14,907 nucleotides of DNA, taken from CAZVRZ01 sp964629965. GTDB taxonomy: Bacteria > Chloroflexota > Anaerolineae > Anaerolineales > UBA4823. The stretch's first letter is position 1; every line of letters starts with the position of its first letter. The DNA lies in assembly GCA_964629965.1 (NCBI GenBank), contig CAZVRZ010000131.1, forward strand, positions 1 to 14,907, in the 5' to 3' direction. Positions 7,362 to 13,925 of the stretch are shown piece by piece. The notes under the pieces were generated by a model. The model was given only the letters and a program-made list of their open reading frames with translations, made no database searches and was not told the DNA's origin. Both the position numbers and the translations under genes were made by a program.

Positions 7362-7400
7362 ATCCCCCCCGTCCCTAGGACGAGTGGGGATTTTGTTTTA
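7362..7400 (+). terminator. T-box regulatory terminator before trpE
   Basis: ATCCCC (7362-7367) pairs with GGGGAT (7386-7391), and CGTCC (7370-7374) with GGACG (7378-7382), closing a 3-nt loop with a small internal loop between the two helices. TTTGTTTT follows. It overlaps the region just after the T-box motif, as expected for the terminator that competes with the tRNA-stabilised antiterminator. trpE begins 26 nt downstream. Confidence 0.85.
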
Positions 7401-7425
7401 ACTGGGTTGAAAGGAGTAAGCAAAT

Positions 7426-9174
7426 ATGGCGACGCCGACAATTTCCAAAGACATTTCTGAGGTTTTGCCCGAAACGGGCATCTCTCCTGGTCTGATTCCT
7501 GTGGTTCGGGAGATGCCTGCTGATTTGATGACGCCGGTTTCGGTGTATCTCAAGTTGGCCGGTATGGGCCCTTCGTTTCTGTTAGAAAGTGTAACTGGTG
7601 GCGAGCAACTGGCGCGTTACTCATTCATTGGGGTGCAACCCAGCCGTGCCTATGTTTTCTATGAGGGCGTCATGGAAGTCCATAACATGCAGGGATCCGG
7701 TAGACAGGTTCAGCGTCAGGAGTTATCTGCTGGACAAGATCCCCTGGATGCGCTGCGTGAAGTCTTGCACACCGGATATTCTTATCCGCCGGTCCGATTA
7801 AATGCGGATAAATCGCACCCCCTTGCGATGAAACAATCATCCGTCTCTGCTGAGAGTATCCAGGGTATGCCGCGCTTTGCTGGCGGCCTGGTGGGCTTTC
7901 TTGGATATGAAACAGTCCGTTATTTCGAGCCGGTCATTGGCGGTAAAGACCATCGCGGGTTGCAAGCGCACCCCGTCTTACCGGATGCTGTCTTCCTGTT
8001 GGCAGACACCCTGGTAGCTTTCGATCATGCTTTTGGCCGCTTATTATTGATCGGGAATGCTTACGCAGGCGATCAGCCGAACGGCCTGTCTCTTCAGGAA
8101 ATAGAAGCCCGATTGGATGAAATGGAGCGCCAGTTGGCTGCTCCGTTGCCTGATCTGATCAAATCCCAGGGCACTGAGGCAGCATCCTCTACCGCAGCGG
8201 CGCATGCCTACACCTGCGCTAAAGAGCAGCGCAGTGCTGAAGAGCAACGCAGCCTGGAAAAGTATTGCCAGGCCGTTGAGACCGCCAAGGAGTACATCGC
8301 AGCCGGGGATATCTTCCAAGTGGTGTTATCTCAGTGCCTAAGCAGGGATACGAATGCGGCTCCATTTGATATTTATCGATCACTGCGTCGTTCGAATCCC
8401 TCTCCCTATATGTTCTATTTCGATTTTGCCGATCTGGTTGGCTCGGAGCCTTTGCGTTTGATCGGAGCTTCGCCGGAGATGCATGTACGCCTGGAAGAAC
8501 AGCGCGCTGCTATTCGCCCGATCGCTGGAACGCGTCCTCGTGGGAAAACTATCAAAGAAGATCGCTGCCTGGAACAGGAATTATTGGATGATCCCAAGGA
8601 ACTGGCCGAGCATGTCATGTTGGTTGATCTGGCGCGCAACGACCTGGGGCGCATCTGTCGATATGGATCGGTACGGGTTTCTGAGCAGATGATCATCGAG
8701 CGCTATTCTCATGTAATGCATATCGCTTCGCACGTGGAGGGAGATTTGCGCCCGGAATTTGACGCATTTGATTTGTTGCGGGCTACTTTCCCGGCCGGAA
8801 CAGTCAGCGGGGCTCCCAAGATACGCGCCATGCAGATCATTCATCAGCTCGAAGATCGGCCACGTGGCCCATATGCTGGAGCTGTAGGATATTTCTCTTA
8901 TGATGGCTCTATGGATACTTGTATTACCATTCGCACCATGCTGATGCGTGGGGGTACAGTGTTTATCCAGGCGGGCGCAGGCATTGTGGCAGATTCTGTT
9001 CCAGAACGGGAATATCAAGAAACGCTGAATAAATTAAGCGCCCTGGCAGTGGCAATTGATATGGCGGAACAATCCACGCGGGTTCAGGAGCGTGGCGCTT
9101 ACGGTATAGAGCACCGTTTAGAACAACGCAGCGCCATAGAATCCAGCGATAAAGTTAGCACCCAGGAGATGTGA
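7426..9174 (+). CDS. trpE: anthranilate synthase component I
   Basis: Converts chorismate and ammonia, supplied by TrpG, to anthranilate, the first step of tryptophan synthesis. The 582-residue protein has the feedback-site motif LLES (52-55) followed by RYSFIG, so tryptophan inhibition is probably retained. The chorismate-binding domain starts near 280, with GDIFQVV (294-300), RPIAGTRPRG (from 364), LVDLARNDLGR, PAGTVSGAPK (456-465) and QAGAGIVADS. AAGGAG at 7411-7416 is 9 nt before the ATG. It is longer than typical TrpE (about 490-520): there is extra sequence near 130-150, a Glu/Arg/Ser-rich linker at about 250-277, and a tail of about 35 residues that contains the palindromic element at 9094-9134 (GAYGIEHRLEQRSA, 557-570). 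trpG starts 1 nt after its stop. Confidence 0.97.
   Translation: MATPTISKDISEVLPETGISPGLIPVVREMPADLMTPVSVYLKLAGMGPSFLLESVTGGEQLARYSFIGVQPSRAYVFYEGVMEVHNMQGSGRQVQRQELSAGQDPLDALREVLHTGYSYPPVRLNADKSHPLAMKQSSVSAESIQGMPRFAGGLVGFLGYETVRYFEPVIGGKDHRGLQAHPVLPDAVFLLADTLVAFDHAFGRLLLIGNAYAGDQPNGLSLQEIEARLDEMERQLAAPLPDLIKSQGTEAASSTAAAHAYTCAKEQRSAEEQRSLEKYCQAVETAKEYIAAGDIFQVVLSQCLSRDTNAAPFDIYRSLRRSNPSPYMFYFDFADLVGSEPLRLIGASPEMHVRLEEQRAAIRPIAGTRPRGKTIKEDRCLEQELLDDPKELAEHVMLVDLARNDLGRICRYGSVRVSEQMIIERYSHVMHIASHVEGDLRPEFDAFDLLRATFPAGTVSGAPKIRAMQIIHQLEDRPRGPYAGAVGYFSYDGSMDTCITIRTMLMRGGTVFIQAGAGIVADSVPEREYQETLNKLSALAVAIDMAEQSTRVQERGAYGIEHRLEQRSAIESSDKVSTQEM
8216..8253 (+). repeat. possible degenerate palindromic element in the TrpE linker
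   Basis: GCGCT (8216-8220) and AGCGC (8228-8232) flank the loop AAAGAGC, which is identical to the loop of the trpD element. CAACGCAGC (8245-8253) also occurs in the trpE tail element. The encoded KEQRSAEEQRS (266-276) resembles the tail peptide loosely. The link to the clear copies is weaker, and a Glu/Arg-rich linker could arise independently. Confidence 0.35.
9094..9135 (+). repeat. in-frame palindromic repeat element, trpE copy
   Basis: Outer arms GGCGCT (9094-9099) and AGCGCC (9130-9135) are exact reverse complements. An inner hairpin ACGGT (9101-9105) / ACCGT (9113-9117) has a 7-nt loop. Over 9094-9134 it is identical at 37 of 41 positions to 10849-10889 in trpD, an unrelated gene, and is read in the same frame (GAYG-x-EHRL-x-QR). 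It lies in a C-terminal tail beyond the conserved TrpE fold. Confidence 0.8.
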
Positions 9175-9175
9175 T

Positions 9176-9892
9176 ATGGATAATGCCCGGATAGAAAACA
9201 ATGTTTTCCGCATTGCGGTCATAGACAATTACGACTCGTTCACTTATAACCTGGTTCAATATCTTGGGGAATTGGTGGAGCAAGAAGTGATGCTTCATCA
9301 CAAACATCCTGTTGGAAGAAATTCTTGCGGCGAAACGGTGCTTTTTACCGCAGATGTTGCCATTCACGTATATCGTAACGATGCGGTCACTGTTAAAGAG
9401 CTGCAAGATCTGCAACCAAGCCATATTATTATTTCGCCTGGGCCGGGCGGTCCATCCGATGCGGGGATTTCGAACGATGTCATCCGACAACTTGGCCCTC
9501 ATATTCCCTTGCTGGGTGTTTGCCTGGGTCATCAATGTATTGGGCAGGTTTATGGCGGGCGGGTGGTGCGGGCGCCGCGCTTGATGCATGGAAAAGTATC
9601 TCCCATCTTTCATTATGACAACGGCCTTTTTGTTGGCGTCCCCAGCCCATTTGACGCCACTCGTTATCATTCCTTGATCGTGACGGAACCGCTTCCGCCT
9701 GATCTGCAGATCACTGCCTTTACTCAAGAAGGCGAGTTAATGGGGCTGCGCCATCGCACTTATCCCATCTTTGGTGTTCAATTTCACCCGGAATCGATCT
9801 TAACAGCCCTGGGCAAGGTGATTTTACGAAATTTCTTAGAGATAGCTCCTCACCCGGATGCGATCCGTGATGCTGTAGCTTTTGCCAATTAA
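9176..9892 (+). CDS. trpG: anthranilate synthase component II (glutamine amidotransferase)
   Basis: Class I glutamine amidotransferase that releases ammonia from glutamine for TrpE. It has the nucleophile Cys116 in GVCLGHQ and His204/Glu206 in VQFHPES, with DNYDSFTYNLVQYLGEL at the N-terminus and SPGPGGPSDAGI after it. The length is 238 residues against the usual 190-200. The excess is mainly one insertion of about 26 residues at 35-62, between GEL and VYRNDA, where most family members have only seven residues. That insertion carries a reverse-oriented copy of the core of the palindromic element found in trpE and trpD. The start 1 nt after trpE uses CAGGAG at 9163-9168, 7 nt upstream. Confidence 0.95.
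   Translation: MDNARIENNVFRIAVIDNYDSFTYNLVQYLGELVEQEVMLHHKHPVGRNSCGETVLFTADVAIHVYRNDAVTVKELQDLQPSHIIISPGPGGPSDAGISNDVIRQLGPHIPLLGVCLGHQCIGQVYGGRVVRAPRLMHGKVSPIFHYDNGLFVGVPSPFDATRYHSLIVTEPLPPDLQITAFTQEGELMGLRHRTYPIFGVQFHPESILTALGKVILRNFLEIAPHPDAIRDAVAFAN
9326..9352 (-). repeat. reverse-oriented core of the palindromic element, trpG copy
   Basis: AAACGGTGCTTTTTACCG at 9333-9350, read on the minus strand, is identical at 17 of 18 positions to 10857-10874 in trpD. It is flanked by arms TGCGG (9326-9330) and CCGCA (9348-9352), which are reverse complements. It falls inside the large TrpG-specific insertion and is read there as part of CGETVLFTAD. Outside the core, similarity to the other copies is weak. 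Confidence 0.65.
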
Positions 9893-9933
9893 ATCTATTC
9901 AAACTATTTGATCTGACTGATCTGGAGGTAGAT

Positions 9934-11052
9934 ATGTTAAAACCCTATATCGCAAAAGTAATGTCCAAGCAGAATTTGACAATCCAAGAAGCAGAGACAG
10001 CCATGCAAATTATTATGGGCGGTAATTCCACGCCGGCTCAAGTTGGCGGTTACCTGGTTGCACTGAGAATGAAGGGTGAGACCGTAGATGAAATTGCTGG
10101 CAGCGCCCGAGCAATGCGGGCTTGTGCCAGTTCTATCCATCCCCGAGTGAATGGTGTTCCTTTGTTGGATACGGCCGGGACAGGCGGAGATGGCGCACAC
10201 ACTTTCAATATCTCAACGGCTGCTGCTTTCATCTTGGCTGGCGCAGGTTGTCGCGTTGCCAAACATGGTAACCGCGCCGCTTCTTCGCGCTGTGGCAGTG
10301 CGGACGTGCTTGGCGAACTGGGTGTCAACCTGGATCTGACGCCCGAGCAGGTTGCCGATTGTATCGAATATGTTGGGATAGGATTTTTGTTTGCGCCTAA
10401 ATTCCACCCAGCGATGAAATATGCCGTTGGCCCGCGGCGCGAATTGGGCCAACGAACCATCTTTAATTTGCTCGGCCCCCTGACCAACCCGGCCGGCGCC
10501 ACGCACCAATTGATCGGTGTCTATGATGCTGCATTAACCCAGCCTTTGGCGGAGGTGTTAGGCGAATTGGGCGGTCAAGCGGCTATCGTGGTACATGGGT
10601 ACGGCGGCCTGGATGAGTTGACGACCAACGGTCCAAACCGAGTCAGCCAATTGAGCCAGGGTAATGTCGAGACGTATGAATTGAATGCCGGCGACTTCGG
10701 CCTCAGACCCGCTTCGCAAGAAGATCTGCGCGGCGGCGATCCGGCGAAAAATGCTCACATGCTGCGCGAATTATTATCCGGGCGTGATGAAAGCCCGCGC
10801 CGTGATGTGGTTTTATTCAATGCGGCGGCTGCTTTGGCTACGGAGGATGGCGCTTACGGTAAAGAGCACCGTTTAGACCAGCGCGGCGCTGCAGATGAGC
10901 GCGGTGGTGATGGAGAACTAAAACAAGCAATGGTTAGAGCATTGGCGCAGGCGCGTCATTCCCTGGAGAGCGGCGCTGCCTTGCAGAAACTGGATGAATT
11001 GATCGCGTATAGCCAATCGATTTTTCAGCCGCAATTGGCAGCAGCGCAGTGA
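9934..11052 (+). CDS. trpD: anthranilate phosphoribosyltransferase
   Basis: Transfers phosphoribose from PRPP to anthranilate. Family motifs are intact: DTAGTGGDG at 79-87 (PRPP binding), FNISTAAAF, KHGNRAASS at 110-118 followed by CGSADVL, then NLLGPLTNPA and the VHGYGGLDELT block. GGAGG at 9924-9928 is 5 nt before the ATG, and the gap from trpG is 41 nt. At 372 residues it is longer than typical (about 340). Between NAAAAL and the final SGAAL helix there are 44 residues where about 21 are usual. The extra stretch, residues 303-326, holds the palindromic element peptide GAYGKEHRLDQRGA. This region is a surface loop before the last helices in known structures, so activity should be tolerated. 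Confidence 0.96.
   Translation: MLKPYIAKVMSKQNLTIQEAETAMQIIMGGNSTPAQVGGYLVALRMKGETVDEIAGSARAMRACASSIHPRVNGVPLLDTAGTGGDGAHTFNISTAAAFILAGAGCRVAKHGNRAASSRCGSADVLGELGVNLDLTPEQVADCIEYVGIGFLFAPKFHPAMKYAVGPRRELGQRTIFNLLGPLTNPAGATHQLIGVYDAALTQPLAEVLGELGGQAAIVVHGYGGLDELTTNGPNRVSQLSQGNVETYELNAGDFGLRPASQEDLRGGDPAKNAHMLRELLSGRDESPRRDVVLFNAAAALATEDGAYGKEHRLDQRGAADERGGDGELKQAMVRALAQARHSLESGAALQKLDELIAYSQSIFQPQLAAAQ
10849..10889 (+). repeat. in-frame palindromic repeat element, trpD copy
   Basis: This is the partner of the trpE element: 37 of 41 bases are identical and the frame is the same. Inner hairpin ACGGT (10856-10860) / ACCGT (10868-10872) has the loop AAAGAGC; outer arms are GCGCT (10850-10854) and AGCGC (10880-10884). 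It occupies an insertion not expected in TrpD. The following codons, GCAGATGAGCGCGGTGGTGAT (10890-10910), add a further polar segment. Confidence 0.8.
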
Positions 11053-11126
11053 GAATGCTGAATGTGGTGGTTTTACCCCGAAAGGTACGATGAGCGCAAG
11101 AAGAATATGAGGTTCTAGAGCAACTG

Positions 11127-11972
11127 ATGAACATCCTGGATCAGATCTTTGCCCATAAACAGAACGAATTGGCCCGGCAGAAACAACGAAAACCGCTGGC
11201 TTTGGTACGTGAAGAAGCAGAAAAGACTCGCCCAGCAATGGATTTTCTCGCCGCGTTAGCTCGCCCCCTGGGGCTAGCGAGCATTCCATATCCGAGCAGA
11301 ATTCCGGCTTTGATCGCTGAGGTCAAGCGTGCCTCGCCGTCAAAAGGCGAATTGATCCAGGGTTTTGATCCGCTCAACCTGGCGCGGATCTACCAACGCA
11401 GCGGTGCTTCGGCGATCAGTGTTCTGACGGATGAGCGCTTTTTCATGGGTAGCCTGGAGTATCTACGCGCCATTGCGGAACTGAATCTGGGCGTTCCACT
11501 GCTGCGTAAGGATTTTATTTGCGATCCTTACCAGGTATACCAGGCGCGCGGGGCAGGGGCAGACGCTGTTTTGCTGATCACTGCCAGCTTGCAGCCGGGG
11601 TTGCTGTGTGACCTGCATGCCTTGACCTGTGAGCTTGGTATGACTCCGCTGGTGGAAGTACATAACCTGGCTGAATTGGAATTGGCCCTGACTTGTTCAC
11701 CCTGTGCTGTACCCGGCCGCGCTGTACCCAGCGCACTGATCGGTGTTAACAACCGCAACCTGCGAGATTTCACGGCGAGTCTGGAGGTGACTGCTCAATT
11801 GAAGCCATACCTACCTGCAGGTGTCAAGCTGGTGGCAGAGAGTGGTATTCATACGACTGAAGATGTACACTACCTGGCAGAGTTAGGGGTTGATGCCATG
11901 CTCATCGGAGAAGCGCTGGTAACAGCAGTAGATATTTCAGCCAAAATCAGGAGTTTATTGTGCTTGCCATAA
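11127..11972 (+). CDS. trpC: indole-3-glycerol phosphate synthase
   Basis: Closes the indole ring from carboxyphenylamino-deoxyribulose phosphate. The 281-residue TIM barrel has EVKRASPSKG (65-74, with the conserved Lys67), LRKDF (126-130, Lys128), LVEVHN, IGVNNRNL (205-212) and the phosphate-binding LVAESGI (235-241) and LIGEALV. The N-terminal extension typical of the family is present. About 12-15 residues at 189-203 (SPCAVPGRAVPSA) are extra before the IGVNNRNL strand and contain a 15-bp tandem duplication. The gap from trpD is 74 nt. The Shine-Dalgarno sequence is modest (GAGG at 11109-11112, somewhat distant), so the start rests on the conserved N-terminus. Confidence 0.96.
   Translation: MNILDQIFAHKQNELARQKQRKPLALVREEAEKTRPAMDFLAALARPLGLASIPYPSRIPALIAEVKRASPSKGELIQGFDPLNLARIYQRSGASAISVLTDERFFMGSLEYLRAIAELNLGVPLLRKDFICDPYQVYQARGAGADAVLLITASLQPGLLCDLHALTCELGMTPLVEVHNLAELELALTCSPCAVPGRAVPSALIGVNNRNLRDFTASLEVTAQLKPYLPAGVKLVAESGIHTTEDVHYLAELGVDAMLIGEALVTAVDISAKIRSLLCLP
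11706..11735 (+). repeat. 15-bp tandem duplication in a TrpC insertion
   Basis: GCTGTACCC recurs at 11706-11714 and 11721-11729, a 15-bp period encoding AVPGR and AVPSA. The second unit also forms GCGCT (11719-11723) / AGCGC (11730-11734) around a 6-nt loop. It lies in a segment absent from typical TrpC. Confidence 0.55.
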
Positions 11973-12691
11973 AGTTTTGCGGTATTACCACTCTGGCAGA
12001 CGCGGTGGCAGCCCTCGAAGCGGGTGCGACCATGTTGGGACTAAATTTCTATTCACCTAGCCCACGCTATCTACCACCGGCTGCCTGTGCAAAATTGATG
12101 CATGATTTGGCAGCGGAGATAGGTGCTGATCTGTTTCGTGAAATCGGTAAAGTGGGTGTGTTTGTAAACATGCTGCCTGTGCAGATCAATGCGATCATGC
12201 AGCTATGTCAATTGGACCTGGCGCAGCTTGCTGGGGATGAGCCGCCAGAAACGCTGCAGGCGTTGAAGGGACGAGCATTCAAGGTGATTCGTGGTTCCCC
12301 GGCGGGCAGTGGGGATGAAGCGCAGCAGCCCGTAAAGCCGGGGCAAAGTTACCGGGGGGTGGAACTACAGTATCCGGCTCTGGATAAACCGCCGGCTTAT
12401 TTGGTGGATGGCGCATTCGTGGGCGCAGTCAGTAGCCAACCGGAACCTGGTAAACAGTATGGAGGAACCGGCGTAACGGCCGATTGGTCGCAGGCGCGCC
12501 AGTTGGCAGCCCGCTTCCCTATCTTATTGGCCGGAGGGCTGTATGCCGGAAATGTAGCCGAGGCTATCAGACAAGTGCTTCCTTGGGGCGTAGATGTAGC
12601 TTCGGGCATCGAATGTGCCCCGGGAAGAAAGGATAAACAAAAGATGATTGAATTTGTGCAGGCTGTGCGCCTGGCGGAGAATAGTTTATGA
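11960..12691 (+). CDS. trpF: phosphoribosylanthranilate isomerase
   Basis: Performs the Amadori rearrangement of phosphoribosylanthranilate. KFCGIT has the catalytic Cys7, and YLVDG contains the likely general acid Asp150. YGGTG (167-171), LLAGGL (189-194) and VDVASGIE (211-218) form the phosphate site. It is 243 residues against about 205 usual. Extra sequence lies at about 112-135 (Gly/Pro/Gln rich) and between Asp150 and YGGTG. GTG at 11960 is the start, with CAGGAG at 11948-11953 6 nt upstream. It overlaps the trpC end by 13 nt and its stop overlaps the trpB start (ATGA), so translation of the three genes is coupled. Confidence 0.94.
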   Translation: MLAIKFCGITTLADAVAALEAGATMLGLNFYSPSPRYLPPAACAKLMHDLAAEIGADLFREIGKVGVFVNMLPVQINAIMQLCQLDLAQLAGDEPPETLQALKGRAFKVIRGSPAGSGDEAQQPVKPGQSYRGVELQYPALDKPPAYLVDGAFVGAVSSQPEPGKQYGGTGVTADWSQARQLAARFPILLAGGLYAGNVAEAIRQVLPWGVDVASGIECAPGRKDKQKMIEFVQAVRLAENSL

Positions 12692-13884
12692 CACAAGTAA
12701 AGACTACCCGGACAAAGTTCGGCTCTTATGGCGGGCAATTTGTTCCTGAAACTCTGATGCCTGCCCTGGCAGAGCTAGATGCAGCTTACCTGGATGCTTG
12801 CCAGGATGAGGAATTCAAGAAGACTTTTGAGCATCTGCTGGCTACTTATGTGGGTCGTCCCACGCCTTTAACCTATGCCCGGCGATTGAGCGCTCGCCAG
12901 GGCGGAGCACAGATCTATTTGAAACGCGAGGATTTGGCTCATACCGGCGCTCATAAGATCAACAATGCCTTGGGGCAAGCTTTGCTGGCGAAACGTATGG
13001 GAAAGCAGCGCCTGATCGCCGAGACCGGTGCAGGGCAGCACGGTGTTGCCTCGGCTACTGCTGCTGCGCTGTTGGGCCTTGAATGTGTGGTTTACATGGG
13101 AACTCGCGATATAGCTCGCCAGCATCCGAACGTGATCCGCATGCAATTGTTGGGAGCGCAGGTGCGCCCGGTGGAAAGCGGCAGCCAGACTCTCAAGGAT
13201 GCGGTCAATGAAGCTATCCGAGATTGGGTGGCGAATGTACGAGATACTTATTATCTGTTGGGGTCGGCATTGGGCCCTCATCCTTATCCGACCATGGTGC
13301 GTGATTTCCAGTCTGTGATTGGGATTGAAGCCCATGCCCAGATGTTGGAACAGGTTGGATGTTTACCGGATGCTTGTGTGGCCTGTGTCGGCGGCGGTTC
13401 GAATGCTATTGGGTTATTCTATGCCTTTCTGAACGACCCTCAGGTGCGCCTCATTGGTGTGGAGGCAGGCGGGCTGGGCATTTCTAGCGGAAAACATGCG
13501 GCTCGTTTTGCTGACCCAAACCTTGGCAGGCCGGGAGTGCTGCACGGTTGTTATACCTATGTGTTGCAAGATTCTGATGGGCAGATTGCTGCCACTCACT
13601 CAATTTCAGCCGGTTTAGATTATGCCGCGGTTGGTCCAGAGCATGCATTTCTTCGTCAAATTGGCCGCACAGAATATACCCACGCTGATGATCAACAAAC
13701 CCTGGATGCTTTCCAATTATTAGCGCAAACAGAAGGCATTCTTCCTGCGCTTGAATCGGCTCATGCCGTAGCAGAAGCAGTGCGCCTTGCTCCTACTCTC
13801 CGGCCGGACCAGGTAATATTGGTTAATCTTTCCGGGCGAGGCGACAAGGATTTAGATACGATCATTCAGCTGCTATGCATCTGA
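12688..13884 (+). CDS. trpB: tryptophan synthase beta chain
   Basis: PLP enzyme that condenses indole with serine. The 398-residue product starts with the standard FGSYGGQFVPETLMPAL and has KREDLAHTGAHKINN with the PLP lysine Lys90, AETGAGQHGVA, the glycine-rich phosphate loop GGGSNAIG, HSISAGLDYAAVGPEH and the C-terminal NLSGRGDKD. This is the TrpB1 type that works with TrpA, in line with trpA following. Unlike its neighbours it has no evident insertion, which fits a tightly packed enzyme with an internal indole channel. ATG overlaps the trpF stop. Confidence 0.98.
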   Translation: MTQVKTTRTKFGSYGGQFVPETLMPALAELDAAYLDACQDEEFKKTFEHLLATYVGRPTPLTYARRLSARQGGAQIYLKREDLAHTGAHKINNALGQALLAKRMGKQRLIAETGAGQHGVASATAAALLGLECVVYMGTRDIARQHPNVIRMQLLGAQVRPVESGSQTLKDAVNEAIRDWVANVRDTYYLLGSALGPHPYPTMVRDFQSVIGIEAHAQMLEQVGCLPDACVACVGGGSNAIGLFYAFLNDPQVRLIGVEAGGLGISSGKHAARFADPNLGRPGVLHGCYTYVLQDSDGQIAATHSISAGLDYAAVGPEHAFLRQIGRTEYTHADDQQTLDAFQLLAQTEGILPALESAHAVAEAVRLAPTLRPDQVILVNLSGRGDKDLDTIIQLLCI

Positions 13885-13925
13885 CAACCGCTTTCTATCT
13901 GATCGCACATTGGAGGTTAGGAAAA

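Larger units (their letters stand above)
7037..7400 (+). ncRNA. tryptophan T-box riboswitch leader
   Basis: This leader senses uncharged tRNA-Trp and controls transcription into trpE. Conserved parts appear in order. GAGGACGAGTA (7061-7071) is the Stem I start. CAGTTCAGAG (7085-7094) pairs over ten positions with CTCTGAGTTG (7141-7150). AGAGAGC is followed by an upper helix (GCAGG 7096-7100 with CCTGC 7113-7117). The specifier context GAA-TGG-ACCTCTGAG has the Trp codon UGG at 7136-7138. The T-box AGGGTGGCACCACG is at 7345-7358. The bulge TGGC would pair with an acceptor end GCCA, matching the G discriminator usual for bacterial tRNA-Trp. A terminator follows directly. Specifier, discriminator match and downstream genes all agree on tryptophan. 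An additional hairpin plus U-run at 7286-7313 is unusual. Confidence 0.93.

Noticed and set aside
7266..7460. Reading frame in the trp leader starting GTG at 7266, a possible attenuator leader peptide
   Set aside because: It has a single Trp, no convincing ribosome binding site, and runs through the T-box and terminator into trpE. The T-box explains the control without it.
11053..11126. trpD-trpC gap with GGTGG-TTTT-ACC as an element remnant or internal promoter
   Set aside because: The match to the element core is poor and no -35/-10 pair at proper spacing is visible.
12329..12342. CCCG-TAAAGC-CGGG hairpin in the TrpF insertion as another element copy
   Set aside because: Only a short loop resemblance and a 4-bp stem, and the arms differ from the clear copies. 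This is not enough to call.
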